A stretch of DNA of 64,000 bases from Epiperipatus broadwayi. Its lineage: Eukaryota > Onychophora > Udeonychophora > Euonychophora > Peripatidae. The position numbers and the translations under genes were made by a program. Within the stretch, counting starts at the first letter, position 1. Each line of letters begins with the position of its first letter. The stretch spans positions 1 to 64,000 of the forward strand of contig JAQFVV010013085.1 of assembly GCA_028023455.1 (NCBI GenBank). The letters are read 5' to 3'. The notes under the pieces were generated by a model. That model was not told where the DNA came from and searched no databases. It saw nothing but the letters and a program-made list of their open reading frames with translations. Below, piece by piece: positions 1-11,592 of the stretch.

Positions 1-49
1 TTTGTGCTTCAGATTCAGTTGCAATAATACTACCCACCACTTTCAATAC

Positions 50-175
50 TATCTAATAACATGATACACTTAAAAACATATATATGTTGAAAAGATAAAT
101 AATCACCAATATCACGTGTTTCATGCCAAACCAGCAATCATCAGTTGGTCCAGATTATCATCTCTACGCATATTA
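50..175 (-). mobile_element. Degenerate SINE-like repeat, family A
   Basis: The core GAAAAGATAAATAATCACCA and the following CAATCATCAGTTGGTCCAGA match the reverse orientation of family A. The upstream part is strongly altered. It lies in the part of the window whose palindromic partner, if any, is beyond the right edge. Confidence 0.5.
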
Positions 176-745
176 GCAATAAGTGATTAGAATATATGTT
201 AAGATAGACAATCTTTATTCTTTGCAATGAACAGACTTCAATACTTAATCCTTTATATATTAAAATCAAATTATACTTCCTAATATTAAAAAGTTTTATT
301 AGCCATTCATTAGAACCGAATCATCTACTAATGAATAATACTACTTGTATTTTTACTATACCATTCTCAGCAAGATTGGTTATAACTGCAGTTTTGATTG
401 ATAAGTACTAAAGGTGCTGCCCCTCTTAACTTTGACACAAACTACCGTTGAAGTATACAATATTTTTGGATAATCATTGTTGATATTGGGAATTTTGATT
501 GTTCAAAGCTAATGAATAATATTTCTGCAATTATAATTTTCATAAATCACTCACATACAAGGAAGGGCTGATTTTCTATCGGTTTCGACTTTTGTGAAAA
601 GTGTAATCGTAAACATGAGAAAGGTGTATGTTCCTAAGTTAATTTTACATATTTATATTCAACTAAAATATTAAACTATTTGATAAAATATATTTAAAAC
701 AACAGAAATTACTTATCTATATATATTTAAAATAAGAACATGGGT
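176..745. other. No gene seen
   Basis: AT-rich unique-looking sequence with stops in all frames and no repeat recognised. Confidence 0.6.
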
Positions 746-930
746 CATGGCCTTATCTCGCTTAAGCTTGTAAGTTATAAACAATGAGGATTGCCCAATT
801 CCTCTACAAGCTTTGTGATAAATGCTTAGCCTGAGCCAGAACTTAAAAATGTCTCTGTCAGAACCCTTCCCCAAACCCCTGACCATGGTTTATTTCTTTG
901 GCACTCCTCGGAGAGGTGTCAGGGTGGGAG
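746..930 (+). repeat. Inverted ~180-bp repeat, copy 1
   Basis: The unit runs from TGGCCTTATCTCGCTTAAGC to GGAGAGGTGTCAGGGTGG and contains AACAATGAGGATTGCC and TCTACAAGCTTTG. It matches the reverse complement of 4022-4200. GC content is higher than the surroundings. The pair could be terminal inverted repeats of a 3.4-kb element or two separate SINE or MITE copies. The LINE tail at 3030-3340 lies between them. Confidence 0.6.
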
Positions 931-2235
931 TTCAATTACTAGATCTGAAAATACTCACTTCAAGAAGCTGTACTTATCTAAAAGTTATCTATTGAGTGGA
1001 AAATCTGAAATTACCAGAAGGCATCTACATATCTGGAAAACCAGCTATCCAACTCAAACCAGCTATATCAGAATGATAGATCTTCAGCCATACCATATAT
1101 TTAGGTAATCCTTAGCAACTATAAAGTATATAAGAACTCACAAGGCGGAGACGTATAAATAGTCAAAATAAGAGTATAGATCACACTTTAGACCTTATCT
1201 CTTAAGCTTTGGTTATTTTACTTATCTATGTATTTTAGTGTTTAAATCAGAGTGGCTGGAACTTTCTCCAGAAACTATAATTCTAAATAGATTGGTAACG
1301 AAGTTAATTTCAAAAAAAATCATCCTCGAATTACTTCTGAATTGTTTTGGAAAATCGCATAACGAATCACCTGTTAAATTACGAAAAAAAACATCACCAT
1401 TGCAGATTACTTTGACAATTAACTCTCTATACTATTTCAAAAAGTGAAGGGAAAGATAATGTTGTTATACTGATTCAAAACTAGTAAAAAAATAATAAAG
1501 TTACATGATAATGGCTCAGTATAAAAAATAAAATCAATGACAGAAGACATGAAGATTCACCTTAAAGAAAAAAAATTAATTCTCTATAACAATCAAAATT
1601 ATGCAAATCAAATTTATAAGAGAATTAACTGGTGCATGTCAAAAAAATTAATATGTTCTTGTCCTGGTACTTTATAGTTCTATAAATAAAATGGTGTGAA
1701 TTTAAGCAGTGAAACATAGACTTAAATTTCTTTTCATACAAATAGTTTTAATGCATTTAACCCTGAATATAACGTGTGCATAAAGCAAAGATAGAGACTC
1801 TAGAAATTCATTAACAAAAATTATTTTTAAAAAAGGTAAAAATTCAAAAGTTTTGATAATAGAAACTTTTAAGTGCATACTTACAATAAATATAAATTAC
1901 ATATGGGCATAAGAGAATTATATTGAATTTTTTTTTCTCCAAGCATATTTTTTGAAAGTGTTATAAAATATCTATTACATTAAGAGTTTCCTTTGCTTTA
2001 GAAGTTAATATTGTTCAATAATTTTTCTATTTTCACTTTCAATGTCCATAAAACCATTCACATAAACTACAAGGCTGATGAATATCAAATATGTTGGGAA
2101 ATTAGTCCAAACTACAAAGAAAAAACAAATTGAATTATTCATATTTTCAAGTTGGAAATTTGTCCCCACTCAGATCGAATCTCTATAATTTCTGATTAAC
2201 ATGATCCCAATTTACATATGTACAATGATAGTAAA
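931..2235. other. No gene seen
   Basis: AT-rich. A 69-residue frame at 1238-1447 has no start context, splice signal or recognisable motif, so it is not called. TTATCTCTTAAGCTTTGG at 1196 resembles the start of the 746-930 repeat and may be a short fragment of it. Confidence 0.55.
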
Positions 2236-2312
2236 TATGAAGTTTGAACTCAGACCTTTCAAGCCAATTTACTTGAAAAGTCTGAGTTCAAATCTCTATA
2301 TTAAAATTAAAG
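2236..2312. repeat. Two family-A SINE ends head to head
   Basis: GAAGTTTGAACTCAGACCTT and AAGTCTGAGTTCAAATCTCT lie in opposite orientation about 15 bases apart, each matching the B-box end of family A. This is a small hairpin made from two SINE ends or from one truncated inverted pair. Confidence 0.5.
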
Positions 2313-3029
2313 TCTCCAGGTAGATGAATGCTTGCATTTCAAATCTTACATATCTGATTGATTGTGGGAAATTTATTTACTTTTTTGTTCTTGGATGAAT
2401 CCTCGATTATCTAAAAAATGATTTTTTTTAAGATTTATCTACTGTTTTATTACGTCTCTCGTGAAATGATAACAAATTGTAACAGTTTTAGATTTAATAA
2501 TGAGTTTCATAAAATCGACTGATCTAATTGTGACAAATTGTTTTTAATTTTTGTTTTGCAGTAATTCACTTTATAATGAAAAGCATATATCAAAACTTTC
2601 ATCCATGGTTTCATTTCCAAATAACATACCATATAAAAATCATACATTTTGCATTCACTAATATAAAATAAATCTGTTCATACTATTCTCTAATAAAAGT
2701 GTGCTTTTTCTTTCCTCTGTCTTTGTTTCCCAAATATTACACCCTTCTTTCAGAAATATAATAGAATACTAACCCATCACTGCAAAAAACTCAATTAATA
2801 GTTTTTTGACTTATGAAATATATTGCAAAACTGCCCATTCTGTTTTTAATCATGCAGTTAACATAATCAAACTGATGATCATCAACTAGTTTATTTATCT
2901 ACATTCAGTAACCTTCATTCTCAAAGAACCAATCCTCTACCTGCCATACTAGCACATGTAAAATATATTTTTTTATGAATAACATATCTAATCTAATAAA
3001 ATATATCATCAACCATTATCAATCCACTT
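2313..3029. other. No gene seen
   Basis: AT-rich sequence with no repeat or coding signal recognised. Confidence 0.55.
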
Positions 3030-3340
3030 GCAGGATGAAAGTCTCTCTAAGTTCAATCGATCTTCTCCCGATCTTCTAGGTTCTCTTCTCCCACCTCACC
3101 CCTCCCACACTTTCCTTATTTTGTTCATCCATCTCACATGTGGTCTCCTTCTGAGTCTCCCTCTACAAATCTCTTGGAATCCAGTTTAAGAATTTCAGTT
3201 GTCCATCTATTATCATTTCTTCTAGAAATATGTCCAGCCCAACTCCACTTCAGTCCTTTGAATTTTTTCAACAAGGTCAGTAACAAATCATTTACTATTA
3301 TTTTCCTTAATTCATGCCCAGTAACTCCATAATTTTTAGC
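3030..3340 (-). mobile_element. Degenerate non-LTR retrotransposon tail (LINE)
   Basis: On the minus strand, fragments read W-S-W-A-G-H-I-S-R followed by a degenerate segment. This fits the C-terminal part of endonuclease-reverse transcriptase proteins, which commonly ends W..AGH.AR..D.RW. Frames are broken by stops. The same tail recurs at 34440-34700, 34965-35225, 39975-40215 and 40480-40710. Confidence 0.55.
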
Positions 3341-4021
3341 AGATCAAATCGGGGACTGTGAACAATGTCTTGTGCTCATGGAATCCACGTTTTACTTATA
3401 GAGAGTTGCTTTGACTACAGATTGAGGGTTTGTAATGCAGATAAGTTAGAGGCTGTTATCATGTGATTTTAAGTAGTTGAGTGTGTGCATATCTTAACTA
3501 GAAAAAAATAAGAATCACAAGTATATTTATAGCACAGTAAAAATTTACACTCCATTAGCAATTGACTCTTAGAGATATATTTACACCACAACTTTTGAAT
3601 TATAAAAATGTTTAGCAATAATAAAATATTCGATTTTTTTACATTGCAAATTCCTGACAATAAATAGTCAAGTTAATTCTCTCATAAAATGCTTTTCATT
3701 GATTTTTTCTGGTAACTGTAATATGGTAACAAATGTAATGTGAAATTTGATAAAGAAAGTTGCTTTTCAATCTGCTGTTTCTCCATAAAATATGTGATTT
3801 ATTGTTACACGAGTCTCTTCTCTTATTTAAATTATATTTATAAAACCGAAACTTTAGTTTTTAAAAATAAAGTTTCAAATAATTTAATCAATTTAATAAC
3901 ACTTATTTATATATGAATTACAAAAATAAAATTATATATGATTATTTATATTATTTATGAATTACATAATATTAAGTTATACAAAAAAAACACTTAAAGA
4001 AAATAATATATATATAATCAA
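3341..4021. other. No gene seen
   Basis: AT-rich. It ends in a ~170-bp A/T-only stretch (about 3838-4018). The 63-residue minus frame at 3469-3660 has no recognisable content. Confidence 0.55.
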
Positions 4022-4200
4022 CCTACCCTGACACCTCTCTGAGGGAGTGTCAAAGCAAGAAACCATAATCAGGGATTTGGGGAGGGAGTCCTGACAGAGA
4101 TATTTTAAGTGCCTGGCTCTGTTCAAACCTATTTATCCCAAAGCTTGTAGAGGAATTGGCAATCCTCATTGTTTACAACATACAAGCTAAGAGATAGAAT
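4022..4200 (-). repeat. Inverted ~180-bp repeat, copy 2
   Basis: Reverse-complement match to 746-930: CTACCCTGACACCTCTCTGA at one end and GCTAAGAGATAGAATCATG at the other, about 80-85 percent similar by eye. Confidence 0.6.
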
Positions 4201-4596
4201 CATGTGATCTATGACTCTTAATTTGACTTATATATAATCATACTTTGAAAAAAACAGTATAATTACTAAAAGTTTTGATAGTAAAAAAAAAAAAAACTAA
4301 AAATTTTTGCTTGAAAGTTACCTTTTCTACAAATAAAAAAAAAAGTTTTGAATTGATTCAGGTTTTAAGAAATATAAATTTGCGAGTTTTGATCGTGTTA
4401 ATATATATGCATCGATTGTTTGTTTGTTTTTTCGTATTTTCTTGAAAGCAAATCACTTAGCCAATGAGTAATTGAGTCATGTGAGCCAATTGTTTTGAAA
4501 TATTGTGTGGTTTAGAAAGGGTTGATTTACTGTGATATTTCCGTCGATTTAAATGTGTCTGTCAATCAACTTAGAACAGTGATAAACTGCCCATAC

Positions 4597-4787
4597 AGTA
4601 GTGCTACCCAGTGCAAGCCATACTAATCAATGGCTACAGAAGATTTCTACATAAATCCCTATCTACTACTAACTCAGCTAGAAATATCATGGGGAGTACT
4701 AGATGAGTAGGCACTAGATAGGGAATTTTATGCGCAAACCTTATAGCATCCATTGATTACCATGGTTTGCACTGATAACTCTGACTG
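4597..4787. mobile_element. Fold-back MITE-like element
   Basis: CAGTGCAAGCCATACTAATC (4610 onward) is mirrored by GATTACCATGGTTTGCACTG (4754 onward). AAATCCCTATCTACTACTAA is mirrored by GTAGGCACTAGATAGGGAAT. The unit is a ~190-bp imperfect hairpin with no ORF. Confidence 0.6.
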
Positions 4788-4814
4788 TCTTTGTAACTGT
4801 TATTTTTTGTGTCA

Positions 4815-4905
4815 TATCATCGGCCAGGGACGCTGAACCCACAACCTGGGCAACTGCCTGCAAGTGCAAGACAGTCAGTGCTGACCTCTCGACCACCAAT
4901 GCAAG
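4815..4905 (-). mobile_element. tRNA-derived SINE head, family B
   Basis: On the minus strand the sequence reads TGGTCGAGAGGTCAGCACTG, like a tRNA A box. About 45 bases later comes GGTTGTGGGTTCAGCGTCCC, like a B box. The spacing fits a tRNA-derived SINE head. It is clearly more GC-rich than its surroundings. It is not an intact tRNA, because no acceptor stem closes. Confidence 0.5.
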
Positions 4906-5756
4906 TCTTTTTGTTCTGCGAGTTTAGTTAAAATTGGTTTTTTGTTTTTTGCTAATTATCTTCAGAGAACTGAGAATTTAACTCCTATACAAGTTGGCTG
5001 TTGATAAGTGGAGGAGATAATTGAGATCAAGAGAGGATAGGTTTAAAACTTTGACCTGTCTATCTGTGGTAACTTCAGCCGTTTTGTTTTCAAGTTGAGT
5101 TAAAGTTTATAAGTATGTTTTGGAACTATCTTCAGAAAATTGAAAATTTAACTGATACAAAAATTGTTTGTTTCTTTAATTTTAGTAAGTTTGCTATTAA
5201 AGATTTTTTTAATTTAAGAAAATGTGATTTATTTGAGAAAGATAACATTTTGGGGCCTAAGATTGGGAAATAAATGTTTATCGATCGTCATTTGTAAGAA
5301 AGTAAAGTTTTCTCCTTTTGTGTAAAGGGAGTTGAAGAATAGAAAAGGAAGAATAAAGTTAAATATAGAGTATGGGGCTTGGAAATAAGAAATAGAATTG
5401 AATTTGTATCCCACAATGCATATAGTCAGAAAGAAATTAGGCATGCTCATAATAGGAATGCACCATATGTAATGAGGATTTAATACTTTGAAATGTTTAA
5501 ATAAAACTAGGAAGGATGTAACAGATTTATAGTTATGTAAACAGGTGTGTAAATGTGATAAAAGAAATGAAAAAGTGGCTTCTAAGTGGTGAAGCTTAAA
5601 GAGAAGGTCAGAAGAAATGGAGCAAAATGTAGACAAGGAAGATAGGATAGAGTATGTTTTTAGTGGAGTGACAAAAGACATATGGATGAAAAATATGTAG
5701 TGCAATTCAGATGGTTAGTCAAAGAATAAATAAGATAGATGAAGAGGTAAAGGATG
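4906..5756. other. Unrecognised stretch with one open minus frame
   Basis: The minus-strand frame 5229-5705 (158 codons) is rich in Phe, Leu, Ser and Tyr. The plus strand here reads as A/G-rich decayed coding-like sequence with frequent GAA/AAA codons, so the frame is probably the complement of an old retroelement fragment. No family motif was found. Confidence 0.4.
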
Positions 5757-6707
5757 TAGATGTAAATTTTACAAGTCATGATCTTCAAAAACATACTTGA
5801 TAAATATGGGAAAACCTCAAGGTTATATGTTAGAAAAAGAGAAACTGCATCAGTGTTAACCAACACTGCATTGTTCAATATCTTATTAAATAAACGTATT
5901 CTATCTTTTCATTCTACAACAATCAATTTCCTATCAATAACTACATTTAGAAACAGACTCTTGCAGTGCTTTGAGAATCATCTCATTATAGATTTATCTC
6001 ATATAGATTTTTAAATTTATTTAAACGCACATTGATTACGTATAATATTCATTGATGCTGTAGCCTCAAGCACATGCGTATAAAATGCGATAGTAGGGAC
6101 CTCTATATAGATTTTGTAAACATTATCGATTAATAATCTCTAAAAGCCATCAGTTGTGTATATTGAAAAAATGGATCAAGCAACCTTTTAACAACCACAA
6201 ATGAGAAATACTAATTCCAGAATAAATGCATTGAAGTCTATTCTCAATAATAATCTACAAGAAATACAACTGGAAAAAATAACTCCTGATAATGTAGTAA
6301 CCTCTTATATCAATTTATCAGGGAAATATGAAAAGATTACTACACAAATGAGCAAAAAACACTGATATACCTTCTTAGAAAGAAAATACTTTTCAATTAG
6401 TAATGAAAAGGAAAACATAAAGAAAAGTAAAAACAAACGTCAATCCAATAAATAAAGAATTTAAGTCAATGCATCAATAAAAATTAATTCCAGTACCAAG
6501 AAGAACATTTTAACAGAAGATCCCATGCTTGCTGTTAAAAAAACCAAAACAAATTTAAAAACTCATTTCCAGAAGACACCTCTAAAAATATTAATGCAGT
6601 GTAGGTTAGTACTGATATAATTGCTCTTTTTTTTAACATATATCTAAAGACTTTTCCATATTTATCAAGTATGGTTTGAAGATCTTGACTTGTAAAATTT
6701 ACATGAC
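5757..6707. mobile_element. Non-autonomous DNA transposon-like element with ~75-bp inverted ends
   Basis: The left end (TGTAAATTTTACAAGTCATG, then CTTGATAAATATGGGAAAAC) is mirrored at 6630-6707 (CCATATTTATCAAGTATGG, then CTTGTAAAATTTACATGACA). The interior is about 800 bp with no transposase. The 78-residue open frame at 5778-6014 starts within the inverted end and shows no recognisable family. Confidence 0.55.
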
Positions 6708-7126
6708 AGTTTTTATATGATGTTTTTATTATCCACCCATTTTAAAGGTGGTACTGTTGGGAAAAAGCTTAGAAAATTAAAAGGTTTTTTCATTTTTATC
6801 ATTGATTCTAAATCAGATAAAATTTATCAAATGATTTTTTTTATTTGTCCTGCTTAAAGCTATGAGTTTTATTAATTTAAAATCATATATTTTTCTTTAA
6901 AAAATTTTTTTTTTGGCTGAAGAAATGTGAATTTCTAAAATAATATATCTATTGTTGGGATAATCAAAGACTTTGTATATCAAGCATTATAATTTTTTCA
7001 TCAGCAGTTGATAGAATCTTTTACAATAAAATTTTAATGTTCTTAATCTCTGTCTCATTGGACAATAATAAAGAGTGGCACTTCAGTTCTGATAAAAATT
7101 ATTTCATACATCTCTGTAATACAGAG
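6708..7126. other. No gene seen
   Basis: Homopolymer-T-rich AT sequence between two MITE-like elements. Confidence 0.55.
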
Positions 7127-7985
7127 AGTGTACCAATAGCTCAAACAAGCTCTTAATTGATAAGTGTGATAAAAGAAAAGATTTAAAATCTCTATCTGGA
7201 ATATTCTTATCCCCAGACCAATTGGTCACAAACTTATAGCTCACCTCAATGAGGAGCTAGAAATATTCAGACACTAGATCTAAAATATCAACTCGAACAC
7301 AACACTTATTTTATACATATTATTTAAGTAGAAACTCTGAAGTTTTCTGACATGAAAATGTCTTTTACTCCAGTTATCTAACCTAAATAGCTATATGGGA
7401 CTGAACCAAATTCATATCTACCATATATTAATAGCCTCAGCATAGCTCCTCCCTGATGTGAGCTATAAGCTCGAAACCAATTGGTCTGGGGATGAGAGTA
7501 TTTTGAATAGAGATTTTAAATATTTTCTCTTACCGTACTTATCAATCAAGAGCTTGTTTGAGCTATTGGTACACTCTCTGTATTTCATTTTTGTAAATAC
7601 AAGCTTATAAAAACAATGTCACATTATATATAACTTGCTTTATTGTTTATTATAATTTTACCTTTAAGGCTTTGGCTCTGCTGAGGCTATTAATATATGG
7701 TAGATCTGAATTTGGTTCAGTAACATATAGCTATTTAAGTTAGGTAGCTTGAGTAAAAGACATTTTCATGTCCAAAAACTTCAGAGTTTCTACTTAAATA
7801 ATACGTATAAAATAAGTGCTGTGTTTGAGTTGATATTTTAGATCTAGTATCTGAATATTTCTAGATCCTCACTGATGTGAGCCATTAGCTCGAAACCAGT
7901 TGATCTGGGGATGAAAGTATTTTGGATAGAGATTTTAATTAAGAGCTTGTTTGAGCTATTGGTACACTCTCTACATTACATTTTT
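7127..7985. mobile_element. Compound fold-back element, three copies of one end
   Basis: The end sequence GTACCAATAGCTCAAACAAG occurs at about 7130 and, in reverse complement, at about 7550 and 7955. Between them, the segment 7180-7460 is mirrored by 7670-7935 (TCTGAAGTTTT, TATAGCTATTT and AGATCTA landmarks). The arrangement looks like one fold-back element with a second partial copy inserted or left by aberrant transposition. No ORF. Confidence 0.6.
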
Positions 7986-8566
7986 GTAAATACAAGCTTA
8001 TAAAAGCAATGTCACATTATATATGACTTGCTTTATTGATAATTCGTACATCTCTGCATTAGATTTACAAAAGTCAAAACTTTTAGTGCAATTTTCCGTA
8101 GAATGTTTCATTTTAATGCTAATGATTTTACATTTTAACTTTTTCTTCCATTTGTGTTCATAGATGGCAGGAGTAATTAAAAATTAAAAAAAAAATGAGC
8201 ATTCAAGTATCAATTGGTGAGGTTTAATGGACATTGTTTTTGTTACATTAAGATGGAAATGGTAATTTCTTTTTACTTTTTTGTATAGTTATTTTTTTAA
8301 GTTTAAATATATTTTTATTTATTTAATCTTACATAATATAATTGTAAAAATAAATTATATTGAGAGAGTAATGTAATGAAACATACTGAGTTATAAATAT
8401 GAGCATGGGGATTCAGCTATTTGATACTTCTAGATCATCTGATAAGATATTCTTGTTTGTGAGATGCTTTCATAGCAAGAAAGAACAATCTGAGTTTTTG
8501 AGCTATTTAGATGGCTGTGGTACTTAAAATGAGAAATGTATTTAAAGACCAACAACTTAACAATAT
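7986..8566. other. No gene seen
   Basis: AT-rich. TTGTAAATACAAGCTTATAA near 7983 repeats a segment near 7590, showing that the compound fold-back element carries some flanking sequence with it. Confidence 0.5.
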
Positions 8567-8584
8567 TATATATATATATATATA

Positions 8585-9009
8585 TGATAAACAAAAGTTA
8601 TAAATTTCATAACTTGCTATAGCTTGCATTTTATGATCACTAGATGGAGCTTTACCAATAGCCCACTATCAAGCTTTGTTTAGAGAGAGATAGAATTCAA
8701 TATCTCTTTCAAATTGTCTCCAACCTTTAAACTATGGTTTCAAGCTAGTTGGCTCATGTCAGTAAAGGGTAGGAAGACTAGAAACTAGATCTAGTTTCTA
8801 GTCTTCCTACCCTTTACTGACGTGCGCCAACTAGCTTGAAACCATGGTTTAAAGGTTGAAGATAATTTGAAGGAGATATTGAATTCTATCTCTCTCAGCA
8901 TTTATGTAAACAAAGCTTGATAGTGGGTTATTGGTAAAGCTCCATCTAGTGATCATAAAATGCAAGCTATAGCAAGTTATGAAATTTATAACTTGTTTTG
9001 TTTATCATA
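8585..9009. mobile_element. Near-perfect palindromic MITE
   Basis: The two ~210-bp halves are reverse complements around GAAACTAGATCTAGTTTC at 8781-8798, with no loop and only a handful of mismatches. TA tracts flank both ends (8567-8584 and 9010-9020). There is no coding sequence. Such a structure should extrude as a cruciform or fold as a long hairpin RNA if transcribed. Confidence 0.85.
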
Positions 9010-9020
9010 TATATATATAA

Positions 9021-10845
9021 AAACTTACAAATTAAAAAATGTTAAAAAAGGGTTTTCTGGTATTTTTCTAATTAAGTTAGATTGTAAGCTCTTTTAATGA
9101 CGTGATAAATTCATTCTTTTTAAAATGCTTTCATTAAATTGGTTATTTGAAAATAATGTTTAAATATAAAAAATTATCATAAACTCTGTTCAAACTAATG
9201 GTGACATGTATGAAAAATTATTCTTATGATTTGAGTCTCAATTTATCTTCACTGGGCAGCAGGATGACAAAGTTTATAAGCAATTATAAAAGTAAGGAAG
9301 AATTATAGAATTGAATCTTTCACTTATCTCAATACAGTAACTATTAATAGTAATACACGCAGATTTTATTTGAATATTGTTTTTGTTTTATTGGAATTAT
9401 TAGTTATTTTTTCTCAATACTATTTCATTTGATAAGAAGTCCTTTTTTAATAGTTTATTATTATATTTAGCAGCAGAAGTGCAACTATTTATTTTTTATT
9501 CCTTAATTGGTTTTATTAGTGAAGTTAATTTTTGAATTATTTTCAAGATTACCTAAAAGATTAAAAAAATAAGTAGCCTAATTTTTCCACTTACATTTAA
9601 TTAATATTGCACAAACATCTATTACTTTTATTAGTGAACTAATATTCAAAAACATTTTAAAAATAAAATGTCTTTTGAAAAAGTAAAACTTTTTTTTATT
9701 TGATCCAATTTGTTTAAATAGCAGCAGTTTTTGCTATTTGGGTATTTTGATGATATTGTGATTACTATATTTTTTCTACATTGATTTAAACCTATATATA
9801 ACCTTACATCACTGTGCACAGTTTTATTTTACCAGTTTCAATTTTTAAAATTATTAGTTCAAAAAAACATCTGAAGATGTCAGCATTGCATTGATTTTTC
9901 AGGCAATGGCAATATCCAGTTTACATAACAATGGCATAAGGGATGTTCTGCTAGATGTCTATAGAAATGACAATTTCTGATTGGTGTAGTGTTTTAAATT
10001 GAAGCAAAATAAAATTAAAATTAAAAACAAGAGGAAAAATTGTAAGTTTCAGTAATTTGTTTACAAAATAAATTATTTATGATTTTTTTAATATTTATTT
10101 CAAATAATCTTATATCACTACAAAAAATGTTTTTGAAATCATTTATTTTTAAAAAGACAACTTCTAAAATGTTTATTATGGAGTAGCAGAGCCTGTCTTT
10201 ACTGAATAAACAAGAGTAGCCTTTTGTCAAAATAATAAAGAAATTATTTTTAAAAAATTTAATGACAATAAATTAAATGAGTTCTTCTAACATTTTTTTT
10301 TCCTTTGATAATAACTAAATCTAAATTCATTTTCATTTTAATAACATAGAATTTAAATATTTAATATTTCTTTCTACTAATTTTTGAGTAGTTTTTCCCT
10401 ATGATGACAAGCACTATTGTTATAGACAAGGACTCCATTTAGAAATTTATTTTCATATTTTGCAAATATCACATATCAATTTTATAATGTCTATCATTTG
10501 AAAGCTTACATTTAAAATAAATAATGTTAAGATTATCATTATATTATGCAGAAAAATGGTTTAATTGTAAAAATAAAATATTCAAATATAGAGGAATATG
10601 GATAAGTCTTACTAGGGTTCATTCAAAATAGAAAGGTGAGTTTGCAGTTCAACAGAATAATTAAGTTTAACTCTAATCTTGTGTGAGGATTATTATTACT
10701 ATATTTTTTGACACAATATTTGTTTTAAAATATAAAAGCATTATTAATTTGAAAGATGATGCATTTATAAACTAACTAGAAATGGCCATTTTGGTGTATT
10801 TTATGATCTAAAACCTTTTAATTTCAACACTACTGAGCAGCACTG
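9021..10845. other. No gene seen
   Basis: AT-rich sequence. The 69-residue minus frame at 10021-10230 has no recognisable motif. Confidence 0.5.
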
Positions 10846-10877
10846 ATATATATATATATATATGTGTGTGTGTATGT
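10846..10877. repeat. (TA)n(TG)n microsatellite
   Basis: TATATATATATATATGTGTGTGTG-type tract about 30 bp outside the last paired base visible in this window. Confidence 0.8.
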
Positions 10878-11156
10878 AATTACTTAAATAATATATTAAA
10901 TCTTTTAGTAACATTTACAAAATATCAAAAATCATATTTTAAAAGTTTGTTTGAATTCTGTATACAGCGGAGACTTGAGTATCAGCTCTTATTATGATTT
11001 TCAGAAAGTTAGATAAATGAAAATATTGGACAATATAAAACTGCTTGTCAATAATAAAAGAAAAATAAATAGAATAAAATTCCATATAGACTTTAAATAC
11101 TTTGTATAAAAATTACTTTATTTGTATTGAAATATATATATAACAAAATGTTTTCA

Positions 11157-11511
11157 ATTTCTGTTGTTGTTGTTGTTGTTGCTGCTGCAGTTGTTATTGT
11201 TGTTGCTGCTGCTGCTGCAGGTGTTGTTGTTGTTGCTGCTGCAGTTGTTGTTGTCCTTGTTGCTGCAGTTATTGTTGTTGTTGTTGCTGCTGCTGCAGTT
11301 GTTGTTGCTGCTGTAGTTGTTGCTGCTGCTGCTACAGTTGTTCTTGTTGCTGCTGCAGTTGTTGTTGTTGCTGCTGCTGTAGTTATTGTTGTTGCTGCTG
11401 CTGCAGTTGATATTGTTGCTGCTGCTTCTACAGTTGCTGTTGCTGCTGCTGCAGTTGTTCTTGTTGTTGCTGCTGTAGTTGTTATTGCTGCTGTTGTTGC
11501 TGCTGCTGCAG

Positions 11512-11515
<4 letters not shown>
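11157..11515. repeat. Compound GTT/GCT/GCA trinucleotide tract (left arm)
   Basis: About 360 bp built almost only of TTG/CTG-type triplets, with CTGCAG recurring every 20-45 bp as a higher-order spacer. Every frame is open, which creates Val/Ala-rich (plus) and Thr/Ala-rich (minus) pseudo-proteins that are not genes. It is followed directly by an ATT tract. Confidence 0.9.

Positions 11516-11589
<74 letters not shown>
11516..11589. repeat. (TTA)n microsatellite (left arm)
   Basis: About 74 bp of TTA with one TCA interruption. The mirrored tract at 63330-63383 is about 20 bp shorter and has no interruption. Confidence 0.9.
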
Positions 11590-11592
<3 letters not shown>

